DNA of 62,466 nucleotides from an uncultured Alphaproteobacteria bacterium (GCA_902618015.1 CACMYX010000006.1:1-62466), one strand, 5' to 3'; numbered from the stretch's first letter, positions 1 through 9,107 are shown. Program-made: numbers and translations. Notes: generated by a model not told the origin, from the sequence alone.

Positions 1-2
1 AA

Positions 3-1785
3 CCAAGCGGTGGCTCTGCATCATCAGTTTCTGCAGGTAGTTCTTACAATAGTAGCGGCACTTCAGTTACTGGTACCTACGGTACATTAACAATTGGCGC
101 AGATGGTTCGTATACGTATGTGGCAGATCAAAGTGCAGCTGATGATTTGGATGCAAGCGATACAGTTACTGACGTTTTTGTATATACAGTTAGTGACGGC
201 ACTGCAACAGACACTGCCAACTTAACTATAACTGTTACTGGAGTAAATGATACACCTTCTGCAACCAATGACACTGATAGTGTAAATGAAGACGATATTG
301 TAACCAAAACAGGTTCTCAAGATGATGTATTGAATGATGATACAGATCCAGATGATTCTGCCTCTCTTTCAGTTTCAGCAATACAACCAAGTGGGGGTTC
401 GAATTCAACTGTTTCTTCTGGTACCACTTATAGCAATGGAACTTCTGTAACTGGAACATATGGTACTCTAACAATTGGTGCTGATGGTTCGTACACTTAT
501 ATAGCTGATCAGTCAGCAGCTGACGATTTGGATGCAAGTGATACTGCAACAGATGTCTTTACCTATACTCTCTCCGATGGCTCTGCAACAGATACTGCAA
601 CATTAACAATAACAGTTACAGGCATAAACGATGATCCGGTTGCAGTAAATGATACGGATAGTGTTAATGAGGATGCAACAGTTATAAAAACAGGATCACA
701 AGATGATGTAATCAACGATGATACTGATGCTGACGATGATGACTCTTTTACAGTTACAAAAATTCGAAAAGATGGAGGATCAGATTCTAATGTTTCCTCA
801 GGAAGTACATATGATAGTAGTGGAACATCAGTCACTGGAACGTACGGTACATTGACTATCGGAGCAGATGGTTCTTATAAATATATAGCTGATCAGTCTG
901 CAACGGATGCCTTAGATGCAGGTGATACTGTTACAGATGTATTTGTTTACACAATAGATGATGGTGATGCTACAGATACAGCAAATATTACAATTACTGT
1001 AACTGGTGTAAATGATGATCCTGTTGCGGTAAATGATACGGACAGTGTTAATGAAGATGAAACAGTTACTAAAACAAGTGCTCAAGATGATTTATTAAAT
1101 GATGATACGGATGCAGATGATAGCTCTAGTCTTTCGATAACAAATATATCTCATTCTAATGGGAATTCAGGAACTGTTACTTCAAGCTCAACTTATGCAA
1201 GTAATGGCACACAAATTGTTGGAACTTACGGAACATTAACAGTAGGTGCTGATGGTTCTTATACATATACCGCGGATCAAGATGCTGCAGATAGTATTGC
1301 CAATGGTTCAAGTGAAACAGATGTCTTCACTTATACTGTTTCAGATGGATCAGCAACAGATACAGCTACAATAACAATTACCGTTAGTGGGGCAGATAAT
1401 GAAGTTGCTGCTGTGAATGATACTGGAGCTGTTGATGATGACAGCACATTAAGTGTTGGAAATCAAAGTGCTGGTGTTTTATCGAATGATACCGATAATG
1501 GTAGTGCTGCATTATCTGTAGGGGAAGCTTCAGTCAGTGCAATTCGAACAGGTAGAGAAAATGCCAGTGGTACTAATGGAACAATTGGATCAGCAATTGA
1601 TGGAACTTATGGATCACTTACACTTAACTCAGATGGTACATATGATTATACCGCTAATACTAATGCCGCCGAGGCACTTGCACCAACGGAAACGGCAGTC
1701 GATTACTTTACTTATACTATTACTGATGGAACGAGTACCGATACAGCTGAATTACAAATAACTGTTACAGGTATTAATGATGCAC
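3..1785 (+). repeat. Five tandem VCBS coding repeats (381-384 nt period)
   Basis: The codon run for GTYG recurs at nt 72, 453, 837, 1221 and 1602, giving unit lengths of 381, 384, 384 and 381 nt. The DNA is diverged between units but the protein motif order is kept: GTYGTLTIGADGSYTY, then ADQ.AAD, then TDVFTYTVSDG, then ITVTG.NDDPVAVNDT. The fifth unit is the most divergent. The first unit is cut by the window edge, so the full repeat number is unknown. Confidence 0.9.
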
Positions 1786-3149
1786 CAACATCTTCTACAC
1801 CCGCAACTATATTCGCAACAGAAAATCAATCAGTAACAATTCAGACAAAAACCTTTTTTAGTGATCCAGATCCAAGCTCTAATTCTTATGGTCAATTAAC
1901 TTACTCAGTGAGTGGTTTACCAGCTGGATTAACTATTAACTCCAATGGTAAAGTTACAGGTATTGTTACTCAAGGTACTTATACATTTACTGTTACAGCT
2001 ACTGATGGTGGTAATCTATCTACTCAACAAACATTCACTCTAGAAGTGGCTAAAAGTAATGACGTTGATGCAGTTCCGGAAAAACTTAAAATTAATAAGA
2101 AAAATATTGAGAAAAAAGTAAAAAATAAAACTGTCGTATTTAAAGAAAGATCAGTTGTAGAAGTTGCTAATCTTGAAGCTCCAAAGAATTATTCATTTAA
2201 TGGTGGAATGCGTGTAGTTGATGTAGCAGTTGAAGATCTAAGTAATACTGCTACTGATGATCCTACACCAATGAGTAAAACTTTTCTTAATGAAGGAACT
2301 ATTTTGGGTTTTGCTATTGGAGATGATTATAGAATAAATGTTAAACAATATACTGCAACAATGGAAAACGGTTCAGCTGTTCCTGATTGGGTAAAAGTAG
2401 ATCCAAAAACTGGTCAAACTCTAGTTCAGTTTCCTGACAATATATACTCAATTGATATTAAGATTATTGCAATTGATAAAGATAATACAACAAGAGAAAT
2501 TGATGTTACTCTTGATCAATCATCAATAAAACCAGATAAAAGTCTAAAAAGAAGTTTAGAAAACTTTATTGATAGAAGTGCAACTTTAAAATCAGAAGTA
2601 TTTATTGATAATAATGGAAAGATGCAGTTAAATGCGCTTAATAAAAATCAAATTGATTTAAATAGAACAGCTAATCTTAATAATAGTGAAATCGTAGATA
2701 TTGAGAATAATTCTGATAATAATTCTACTTTATCTACCTTAAAATTAGCATCCATTGATAAAAATTTAGATAAAATTACAGTTAAAATTGCCGATGATAA
2801 AAGAAACCAAGTTGTAAAATATTCATTAAGTATACCTGAGCAAGGATTAACATTAGGTAATCAAATACCAAACTGGTTAAAAATTAATGCTGAAACTGGT
2901 GAAATAGAAGCAACACCTCCAAAAGGTTTGGATAATATTAAGTTGCAAATTATTGCTGAAGATGAAGATGGTACTTTAAGAACATTGGAAGTAGATCTAG
3001 ATTTATCATCGAATGATCAATCAAAATTACCTAGTAAAACTGTAATAGATAAGGAATTAGAAAAGTTTGCTTCTCTACAGGACCAAATTCATGTTAAATA
3101 CAATGATTATGAAAATTATGGAGATAAAATTGTTAAAATTACTAGCTAG
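3..3149 (+). CDS. Giant VCBS-repeat surface/secreted protein, C-terminal part (5' end outside window)
   Basis: The reading frame is open from the first bases of the window, so the gene begins upstream; the GTG at 120 lies inside a repeat and is not its start. The visible ~1048 residues begin with five tandem VCBS-type repeats of 127-128 residues (to about nt 1785), rich in Asp, Thr, Ser and Gly, with the recurring motifs GTYGTLTIGADGSYTY and NDTDSVNED. A putative Ig/cadherin-like domain follows (about nt 1786-2050, containing GLPAGLTINSNGKVTG). A Lys-rich region then carries two further He_PIG-like modules (around PDWVKVDPKTGQ and IPNWLKINAETGE). No RTX nonapeptides and no membrane anchor are visible in the C-terminus. 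VCBS proteins are usually very large, calcium-dependent adhesins exported by type I-like systems. The three HlyD-like genes directly downstream support export. The substrate role and surface location are inferred. Confidence 0.85.
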   Translation, partial: PSGGSASSVSAGSSYNSSGTSVTGTYGTLTIGADGSYTYVADQSAADDLDASDTVTDVFVYTVSDGTATDTANLTITVTGVNDTPSATNDTDSVNEDDIVTKTGSQDDVLNDDTDPDDSASLSVSAIQPSGGSNSTVSSGTTYSNGTSVTGTYGTLTIGADGSYTYIADQSAADDLDASDTATDVFTYTLSDGSATDTATLTITVTGINDDPVAVNDTDSVNEDATVIKTGSQDDVINDDTDADDDDSFTVTKIRKDGGSDSNVSSGSTYDSSGTSVTGTYGTLTIGADGSYKYIADQSATDALDAGDTVTDVFVYTIDDGDATDTANITITVTGVNDDPVAVNDTDSVNEDETVTKTSAQDDLLNDDTDADDSSSLSITNISHSNGNSGTVTSSSTYASNGTQIVGTYGTLTVGADGSYTYTADQDAADSIANGSSETDVFTYTVSDGSATDTATITITVSGADNEVAAVNDTGAVDDDSTLSVGNQSAGVLSNDTDNGSAALSVGEASVSAIRTGRENASGTNGTIGSAIDGTYGSLTLNSDGTYDYTANTNAAEALAPTETAVDYFTYTITDGTSTDTAELQITVTGINDAPTSSTPATIFATENQSVTIQTKTFFSDPDPSSNSYGQLTYSVSGLPAGLTINSNGKVTGIVTQGTYTFTVTATDGGNLSTQQTFTLEVAKSNDVDAVPEKLKINKKNIEKKVKNKTVVFKERSVVEVANLEAPKNYSFNGGMRVVDVAVEDLSNTATDDPTPMSKTFLNEGTILGFAIGDDYRINVKQYTATMENGSAVPDWVKVDPKTGQTLVQFPDNIYSIDIKIIAIDKDNTTREIDVTLDQSSIKPDKSLKRSLENFIDRSATLKSEVFIDNNGKMQLNALNKNQIDLNRTANLNNSEIVDIENNSDNNSTLSTLKLASIDKNLDKITVKIADDKRNQVVKYSLSIPEQGLTLGNQIPNWLKINAETGEIEATPPKGLDNIKLQIIAEDEDGTLRTLEVDLDLSSNDQSKLPSKTVIDKELEKFASLQDQIHVKYNDYENYGDKIVKITS

Positions 3150-3846
3150 TTCTATTTTAATATCTTCTATATTTATTAGTAATGCTTTTGCTGAAAAGAG
3201 AGAATCACGAGCATTAGTTGTAGCTTCACAACAAGCTGTTTTATCTAGTGAATTAGCTGCAAAAATTGACAATATTCCCGTTAAAGAAATGCAACGTTTT
3301 AAAAAGGGTGATCTCTTAATTCAATTTGATTGTAGTTTATATGAAGCACAAAAAGATGTTGTCAGTGCAAATGCGAATAGTGCTTTAATTAAAATGGAAA
3401 GTGATGAGCAAATGTTACAAATGCGTACAATAGGAAAATATGACCTTGAGCTTTCCAAATCAGAATATGAAAAAGCTAAAGCAGAATTATTGATCGCCGA
3501 ACTAAATTTAAAAAGATGTAAGATTTCAGCACCATTCGATGGAGCAGTTGAAGAAATTTTAGTCAATACATTTGAAACAATTCAGCCTCAAGTTGAGTTA
3601 ATGAAAATAATTCAAACGGATGTTTTAGAATTAGAAATGGTTGTATCGAGTGAATGGATATCATGGCTCACTATTGGACATCCAATTGTTGTTTATATTG
3701 ATGAAATTCAAAAAGAATTTAATGCTACTGTAAGTGGTATAGGTGCAAATGTTGATCCGGTAAGTCAAACAATACAATTAAAAGGCACAATTACCGATGC
3801 TAGTCCTGCTCTTCTTGCTGGAATGAGTGGTCGAGTCTTATTTTGA
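3091..3846 (+). CDS. Short periplasmic adaptor protein (HlyD/RND adaptor type)
   Basis: A 251-residue exported adaptor of the HlyD/AcrA superfamily. A signal peptide (hydrophobic core about 13-31, likely cleavage after AFA at 34) is followed by a first lipoyl half-motif (about 48-80), a short alpha-hairpin (83-142), a second lipoyl half (SAPFDGAVEEILV, 147-159) and a beta-barrel region. It is shorter than classical adaptors and lacks a cytoplasmic or membrane-spanning N-terminus. The start chosen is the ATG at 3091 because an AGGA sequence lies 8 nt upstream. ATGs at 3109 and 3118 would also give a good signal peptide, and the TTG at 3067 looks too long. The gene overlaps the end of the VCBS gene and its stop overlaps the next start, so the genes are probably translated as one operon. 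It likely bridges inner-membrane components to an outer-membrane channel not seen here. Confidence 0.78.
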   Translation: MLNTMIMKIMEIKLLKLLASSILISSIFISNAFAEKRESRALVVASQQAVLSSELAAKIDNIPVKEMQRFKKGDLLIQFDCSLYEAQKDVVSANANSALIKMESDEQMLQMRTIGKYDLELSKSEYEKAKAELLIAELNLKRCKISAPFDGAVEEILVNTFETIQPQVELMKIIQTDVLELEMVVSSEWISWLTIGHPIVVYIDEIQKEFNATVSGIGANVDPVSQTIQLKGTITDASPALLAGMSGRVLF

Positions 3847-5174
3847 GCGAAGACAAGTTAACCAGTCTATCTAGGATTTTTTCTTTTGAAAAAAAATTAC
3901 GTGAAGCTAAGAATATGGTCGAGCTTCGTTATATCATAACTAATGAATTAAGAACAATTAGCCCATATGTATTTGCTTTTTTTGGAGAATGGAAAAGCAA
4001 AAACAAATTCAAAATAGAAACTGTATCTGATGTCACCATTGTAGAAAGAACATCGCCAACTGTTTCTTTAATCCAGAAATTAATGAGAAAAAAAATCAAT
4101 GAAGCTTCTTATGAAGTGCACAATTTTACATCTTATTCAAAAAATCTATCACCAGCAAAAGGAGAAAAACCGTTGCCTTCAAATTTTTTATGGATTCCAT
4201 GTTTCTCAGTTCAAAAAGGACCTGAAGCAGCAATTTTACTTTGTCGTGAAAACGAATGGAATCATGAAGAAATAGAATTTATAAAACATTTAAGCTCAAC
4301 AATCGGACATGCTTTTGGTTCTTTCTCAAAAAATAATAGTTTTATTAGCTTTAAATTTTTACGTAATTCATTTTTACAAACTGTTATATTTTTTGCTCTA
4401 ATTACAAGTATGTTTGTACCTGTTGAATTATCAACAATTGGAAAAATGGAAATCATCCCTAAAGAACCAAATTATATCAACTCTCCTTTGAACGCTGTAG
4501 CCCAAAAAGTTTTGATTGAAAATAATGAAGCTATTGAAATTAATCAACCAATTATACAACTTGAAAAAACAGAGTTACAAAATGATTATGAATTATCAAT
4601 TCAAGAATTAAGAATAATTGAGACTGAATTGTTACAAGCTCAACAATCTTCATTTAATAGTACTGAAGATAAGGCTATGCTTGCAAGACTTCAAGGTGAG
4701 ATAAAACTAGCCAAAGAAAAAACTATTTACCAAAAAATTTTACTTGATAAAACTTTGGTAGTTTCACCTACTAATGGTGTAGCTATTTTAAAAGATAAAT
4801 CTCTTATTATTGGTAAACCTTTTCAAATTGGAGAAACAATTATGATGATAGCTGATCCAAATAAAATTTTAGTAGAAATTATGGTTCCTGTAAAAGATTC
4901 AATTACCATTAAAAGAGATGCAAAAGTTAATGTCTATCTAGATTCAGATCCACTTAATGTTTTACAAGCAAAAGTAATTAAATTTTCTTATGAGCCAGAA
5001 ATGACATCTCAGAATGTATTAGCTTACCGTGTTACAGCTAAACTTAATGAGAATAATATTTATCCAAGAATTGGATTAAGAGGTTCGGCAAAAATTTATG
5101 GTGATCAGGTTAGACTCTATTTTTATCTTTTTCGAAAACCAATTATTTTCCTGCGACAAACATTTGGTTTATAA
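3843..5174 (+). CDS. GAF-like domain / membrane-anchored HlyD-type adaptor fusion
   Basis: A 443-residue protein starting at a TTG that overlaps the previous TGA stop. Residues 1-165 form a predicted cytoplasmic alpha/beta domain resembling a GAF domain (FLWIPCFSVQKGPEAAILLC, then a helix EEIEFIKHLSSTIGHAF). One membrane segment follows at about 176-195 (LQTVIFFALITSMFVPV). The periplasmic part is HlyD-like: lipoyl half at 205-243, coiled-coil hairpin 244-302, second lipoyl half around VSPTNGVAIL (307-316), then a beta-barrel. The combination would place a cytosolic sensory or docking domain on a type I-style adaptor. The GAF call rests on fold-like pattern only. The gene abuts the M50 gene with no gap, implying a joint complex. 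Confidence 0.7.
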   Translation: MSEDKLTSLSRIFSFEKKLREAKNMVELRYIITNELRTISPYVFAFFGEWKSKNKFKIETVSDVTIVERTSPTVSLIQKLMRKKINEASYEVHNFTSYSKNLSPAKGEKPLPSNFLWIPCFSVQKGPEAAILLCRENEWNHEEIEFIKHLSSTIGHAFGSFSKNNSFISFKFLRNSFLQTVIFFALITSMFVPVELSTIGKMEIIPKEPNYINSPLNAVAQKVLIENNEAIEINQPIIQLEKTELQNDYELSIQELRIIETELLQAQQSSFNSTEDKAMLARLQGEIKLAKEKTIYQKILLDKTLVVSPTNGVAILKDKSLIIGKPFQIGETIMMIADPNKILVEIMVPVKDSITIKRDAKVNVYLDSDPLNVLQAKVIKFSYEPEMTSQNVLAYRVTAKLNENNIYPRIGLRGSAKIYGDQVRLYFYLFRKPIIFLRQTFGL

Positions 5175-7280
5175 ATGTTAACACCATCAATTAGAGAAGA
5201 TTTACAATTATTTGAGGGCACACCATTAGAAGATGGCTCTCCAACTTGGTTGCTATTTGATACCTTAACAAATAAATATTTTACAATAGGATTAAATGCA
5301 TTTCGATTACTGAATTATTGGAATGCAGATGTAGATACTAAAACTTTTTTAAAAGATGTTGAGCAAAAAGGTGTTAATTTAAAAGAAGAAGAATTGAATG
5401 ATTTTATTTCTTTTTTAAAAGTTAATGATCTTGTCTCCCATCATAATGCTGAAGATACAAAATTCTTAATTGAAAAATATAAAAATCAAAAAAAACATTT
5501 CATTTTATCACTTATTCATAATTATTTATTTTTTAAAATCCCTCTATTAAAACCAGATACTTTTTTAGATAGCACTTTAATGTTTGCGAAAATAATTGGT
5601 TCAAAATTAGTTCGTTACATTATCTATCTTTTAGGTTTAATTGGTATTTATTTTGTAATTCAAAATTGGGATCAATTTATAAATACTTTTCTTTATTTTT
5701 TTAATTGGAACGGATTTATATTCTATGCATTTTCACTTGTATTAGTAAAAGCAATTCATGAATTTGGTCATGCATATGTTGCAAAGAACTATGGATGCAA
5801 TGTCAATTCAATGGGAATTGCATTTCTTGTGTTTTTTCCTTTTTTATATACGGATAACACTAATGCTTGGAGACTGAGAGATTATAGTAACAGATTACGT
5901 ATAAATTTTGCAGGTATTTCAACAGAATTACACCTTGCGTTATTGGCAACTTTTTTTTGGTCTATTTTAGAGCCAGGCACATTAAAAAGTATAGCATTTT
6001 TTATTGCTACTACAAGTTGGGTTTCTTCTTTATTGATAAACATAAGCCCTTTTATGAGGTTTGATGGATATTACGTTTTGGCAGATTTTTTAAGAGTAGA
6101 AAATTTACAACCACGTGCTTTCTCGCTTGCTAAATGGAAATTAAGACAAATTATTTTTGGTCTTAATCACGAACAACCAGAGAAAATGAATGCTAATAAA
6201 ATAAATTTTTTAATTTTTTATGCTTGGTCAACATGGATATATCGTTTCTTTTTATTTATTGGGATCGCAATATTAGTCTACCATTACACATTTAAAGTAT
6301 TAGGAATTATTTTATTTGTTGTAGAAATAATCTGGTTTATTTGTCTACCTATTTACAGAGAAATGGCTTTATGGTGGAAAATGCACAGCGATATCGGCCT
6401 CTCTTTTAATTTTATTAGAACTATATTATTTATTTCAGTCTTATCTTTCCTATTCTTTTATCCTTGGAAAAATTATCAAAAAATTCCAGCTATTCTCCAA
6501 TCAGAAAATTTTATATCAATATATGCTCCTGAAGAAGCACAAATAAAAAGAGTGCATATTAAAGAGGGTGACAAGGTTCAAAAAGATCAACTCCTAATTG
6601 AGTTAATTTCACCATCACTAAATTACAAAATTAATCAAACAATTGGAAATCTTGAATTAGCTGACTTACAAATTAATAATGCATTAAAAAGTAAAACAAA
6701 TAGAGAGCAATTATTATCACTTAGAAGTAAAAAAAATAAATTAGAAACTGAAATTTTGAATCATAATAAAATCAGATCATCTTTAAATATTAGAGCGCCT
6801 TTTAATGCTGAAATTACTTTTTTAGAAGAGTTTAAGAAAGACCAATGGGTTAATCAAGAAGATCCTTTGCTGTCTCTGGTTGATAAAGATACACAAATAA
6901 TTTTTGCTTTTATTTCTGAAAAAAATATTGCAAAAATAGATCGAACAAAAGATTTATTTTTTATTAGTTCACATATAGATAGTCCAAAAATTTCATTATC
7001 AATTAAATCCATAAGTAAATCACCAGTAAATAATTTTAATCTCTTTCCAATTGTAACATCATTGTATGGTGGACCAATTGCTGCAAGAGAAAATTCAAGT
7101 TTAGATATTATATCTGAACAGGCCTATTACCTAGTAAGTATGAACTTAGTAGAGGATGATATTACCAAAGTAGATCAGAAAATGTTAGGTTCAGTGAATA
7201 TAGCTATTTATCCAACTAGTTTTGCAGAACGAATTTATAAGTATGTTTATGCTGTATTAATCAGAGAATTAAGTTTTTGA
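5175..7280 (+). CDS. PqqD-like / M50-type membrane metalloprotease / HlyD adaptor fusion
   Basis: A 701-residue polytopic membrane protein. Residues 15-90 resemble a PqqD-like winged helix (FDTLTNKYFTIGLNAFRLL). Several membrane helices follow, with a zinc-protease motif HEFGH at 195-199 and, after two more helices, NISPFMRFDGYYVLADF (289-305), whose Asp in the DG pair would be the third zinc ligand as in site-2 proteases. After the last membrane segment (about 413-427), residues 435-701 form a periplasmic HlyD-like domain with two lipoyl halves (around IKRVHIKEGDKVQKDQLLIE and IRAPFNAEITFLEEF) and a helical hairpin between them. M50/HlyD fusions of this sort are known near exported peptides and large repeat proteins, but their mechanism is poorly defined. 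Its position as the last gene of the VCBS cluster suggests processing or export of that protein. The catalytic residues look intact. Confidence 0.8.
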   Translation: MLTPSIREDLQLFEGTPLEDGSPTWLLFDTLTNKYFTIGLNAFRLLNYWNADVDTKTFLKDVEQKGVNLKEEELNDFISFLKVNDLVSHHNAEDTKFLIEKYKNQKKHFILSLIHNYLFFKIPLLKPDTFLDSTLMFAKIIGSKLVRYIIYLLGLIGIYFVIQNWDQFINTFLYFFNWNGFIFYAFSLVLVKAIHEFGHAYVAKNYGCNVNSMGIAFLVFFPFLYTDNTNAWRLRDYSNRLRINFAGISTELHLALLATFFWSILEPGTLKSIAFFIATTSWVSSLLINISPFMRFDGYYVLADFLRVENLQPRAFSLAKWKLRQIIFGLNHEQPEKMNANKINFLIFYAWSTWIYRFFLFIGIAILVYHYTFKVLGIILFVVEIIWFICLPIYREMALWWKMHSDIGLSFNFIRTILFISVLSFLFFYPWKNYQKIPAILQSENFISIYAPEEAQIKRVHIKEGDKVQKDQLLIELISPSLNYKINQTIGNLELADLQINNALKSKTNREQLLSLRSKKNKLETEILNHNKIRSSLNIRAPFNAEITFLEEFKKDQWVNQEDPLLSLVDKDTQIIFAFISEKNIAKIDRTKDLFFISSHIDSPKISLSIKSISKSPVNNFNLFPIVTSLYGGPIAARENSSLDIISEQAYYLVSMNLVEDDITKVDQKMLGSVNIAIYPTSFAERIYKYVYAVLIRELSF

Positions 7281-8501
7281 TTTTACATTATTATAACTAA
7301 CTCCAATCATTAGAAATAATCCTAAACTTAGTAAAACTATTGAAAAACCAAAACCAACTCGTTGAGATATTAAAAAAGTTAATGCAGAAGCTAAAATCGG
7401 ACCTAAAAAAGCTGTAATTTTTCCAGATAGTGTAAATATTCCAAAACCAAAACCTTGTCTGCTATCATCAGTTAAGTTAGCCATAACAACTCTGCTTGAA
7501 CTTTGAAGTGGACCTGTAAAAAAAGTAGCTATAATTACATATAATATAAACATTGATTGATTTGTATTAATGGAAATTAATAAGATTAAAAAAATTATAA
7601 CAGTTAAAGTTAAAATTATTGTTAATTTATCATTTTTAATAAAGTATCCAAATAAGTAACAACCTATCGCACCACTAATGTTAGCTTGTAGACCAAGAAC
7701 TAATATTTGTTGTAATGATAAGCCCATTACAGAAGTTCCAAAAATACCTATGGTAGTAGTAATAATGACTAAGCCATCAATATAAAAAAGTCTTGCCAAT
7801 AAAAAACGCCCTGTATTAGTTAATTTATCTTTCCAAATTAGAGATTTAATTTCAAGAAAGGTTTTGTTGGTGTATTTTTCAGCAGTTTGATTAATGTTAG
7901 ACAAAAACAATAGCGGTAAAGAAAAAAGTAAAAACCATAAAGCTAATACTATATGCACAAAACGAATATGATCAAAATTTTCTTTATTTAAATTGAATAA
8001 ATTTTTTTCAGGTAAAATAAAAAATTGTAAAAGTAAAAAAAAAATTATGACACCACCAATAAATCCAGAGCCAAAACCAATCCCTGAACCTAAAGTAATA
8101 TTAGAAGGATAGCAGTTTTTTAGATTAGCATTATAAAAACTATTAGAAATTTCGTAAGTAATTCCACTAATAAATAAAACTAATAAGGCATAGTATGTAT
8201 AACTTGGAGAAGGTTTAATTAGAAAAAAACAACCAATTGAAATAATACAAAATATAGAAAATAATCTTAAAAAAAATATTTTTCCATTTAACCTACTGTC
8301 TGCAATTTTTCCAAGGTATGGCATAATTATAGCAACCATAATTCCTGAGACACCAATTGTGAACTGCCATAGAGCAGTACCATATTGAGGATTAACAACT
8401 ACATTGTTTACAAAATAACTTGATGTGAGAGCTGCAATTACAATCATTGGAAATACGGAATTTCCAACATCATAGAATGAAAATGATAATAATTTATTCA
8501 T
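7269..8501 (-). CDS. MFS transporter, UMF1/Atg22-like
   Basis: A 410-residue protein with about twelve hydrophobic segments. The N-terminal FSFYDVGNSVFPMIV corresponds to the YDWANSAF signature of the UMF1 (Atg22-like) branch of the major facilitator superfamily, whose members are suspected metabolite or amino-acid effluxers. A charged loop after the second helix (GKIADSRLNGK) matches the MFS inter-helix motif. Its 3' end overlaps the end of the M50 gene by 12 nt in convergent orientation. It lies 9 nt behind the winged-helix gene on the same strand, so the two are probably one operon and the regulator may control the exporter. The substrate cannot be read from sequence. Confidence 0.85.
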   Translation of the reverse strand: MNKLLSFSFYDVGNSVFPMIVIAALTSSYFVNNVVVNPQYGTALWQFTIGVSGIMVAIIMPYLGKIADSRLNGKIFFLRLFSIFCIISIGCFFLIKPSPSYTYYALLVLFISGITYEISNSFYNANLKNCYPSNITLGSGIGFGSGFIGGVIIFFLLLQFFILPEKNLFNLNKENFDHIRFVHIVLALWFLLFSLPLLFLSNINQTAEKYTNKTFLEIKSLIWKDKLTNTGRFLLARLFYIDGLVIITTTIGIFGTSVMGLSLQQILVLGLQANISGAIGCYLFGYFIKNDKLTIILTLTVIIFLILLISINTNQSMFILYVIIATFFTGPLQSSSRVVMANLTDDSRQGFGFGIFTLSGKITAFLGPILASALTFLISQRVGFGFSIVLLSLGLFLMIGVSYNNVKSKT

Positions 8502-8510
8502 TAGCTTTTT

Positions 8511-9026
8511 TTAATTTTTATTTTCTGCAGCTAAAATATCTAAACTTTGTTTGTTCATATCTTTTAAAAGATCTTGTAAGAAGCCAATACTCTCCATATC
8601 TTGAATTAAAAAAGATAGTTGTTTAAGCGTATTTACTGAAAAACCTTTAAGTATTTCTGAATACTTTTCAGTAAGCATTATTCCTCCAGTATTATCTTTA
8701 ACTAGTAGATTTAATGAAATTAATCTATTCACTCTACGTCTCACACTTTCTTTTGGTTGTTCTAATATATTAGCGATACTTAAAATTGATAATTTGGATC
8801 GTTTAAAAATTTTTGTAATTTTTTCATCTTTAAGATTTGATAAATCTTTTATTGAAAGTGACTCAGAAAATTTTAAGTTATAGGCTAATTGCGCAGCCAC
8901 AGTATTTAGAACCATCATTTCATCAAAAGTCAGTTTTAATTTACCTACTCTTTTGTAATAATCAGTTAAAAACATTAAAAACGCGTATCCTACGTTTGAA
9001 AATTCTTGGTTTGAGTCAATTCTCAT
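8511..9026 (-). CDS. Winged-helix transcriptional regulator (MarR/Crp-like C-terminal HTH)
   Basis: A 171-residue protein if started at the ATG at 9024-9026 (MRIDSNQEFS). The upstream extension to 9182 runs through the divergent gene and has an implausibly Phe/Tyr-rich N-terminus, so it is not used. Residues 78-122 form a helix-turn-helix plus wing (LSILSIANILEQPKESVRRR, then VNRLISLNLLVKDNTGGIML), with the Arg-rich recognition helix typical of MarR, IclR or Crp-type regulators. The N-terminal 75 residues are helical and of no recognised family. The gene is divergent from the small gene at 9108, with a perfect palindrome between them, and is followed by the MFS exporter. It probably autoregulates and controls both sides; the ligand is unknown. 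Confidence 0.65.
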   Translation of the reverse strand: MRIDSNQEFSNVGYAFLMFLTDYYKRVGKLKLTFDEMMVLNTVAAQLAYNLKFSESLSIKDLSNLKDEKITKIFKRSKLSILSIANILEQPKESVRRRVNRLISLNLLVKDNTGGIMLTEKYSEILKGFSVNTLKQLSFLIQDMESIGFLQDLLKDMNKQSLDILAAENKN

Positions 9027-9039
9027 AATATAATTTAAT

Positions 9040-9064
9040 TTATAAACCCAAAATGGGTTTATAA
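9040..9064. promoter_or_regulatory. Perfect 11-bp-arm inverted repeat, candidate operator
   Basis: The arms TTATAAACCCA (9040-9050) and TGGGTTTATAA (9054-9064) are exact reverse complements around a 3-nt AAA spacer. The element sits in the 81-bp gap between the divergent winged-helix gene (start 9026) and the ABM-like gene (start 9108), only 14 bp from the regulator's start codon, where autorepression would be effective. No second copy was noticed in the window. A transcript hairpin is possible, but the location between divergent starts favours an operator. Confidence 0.6.
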
Positions 9065-9107
9065 AAAGTATTACAAAAATAATGTTATAAATTAGGGAAA
9101 AGTTTGT

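Noticed and set aside
235..835. Long antisense open frames opposite the VCBS repeats
   Set aside because: They arise from the low stop frequency of repetitive Asp/Thr codons. Their products are low-complexity, lack ribosome-binding sites, and the sense protein is clearly a VCBS protein.
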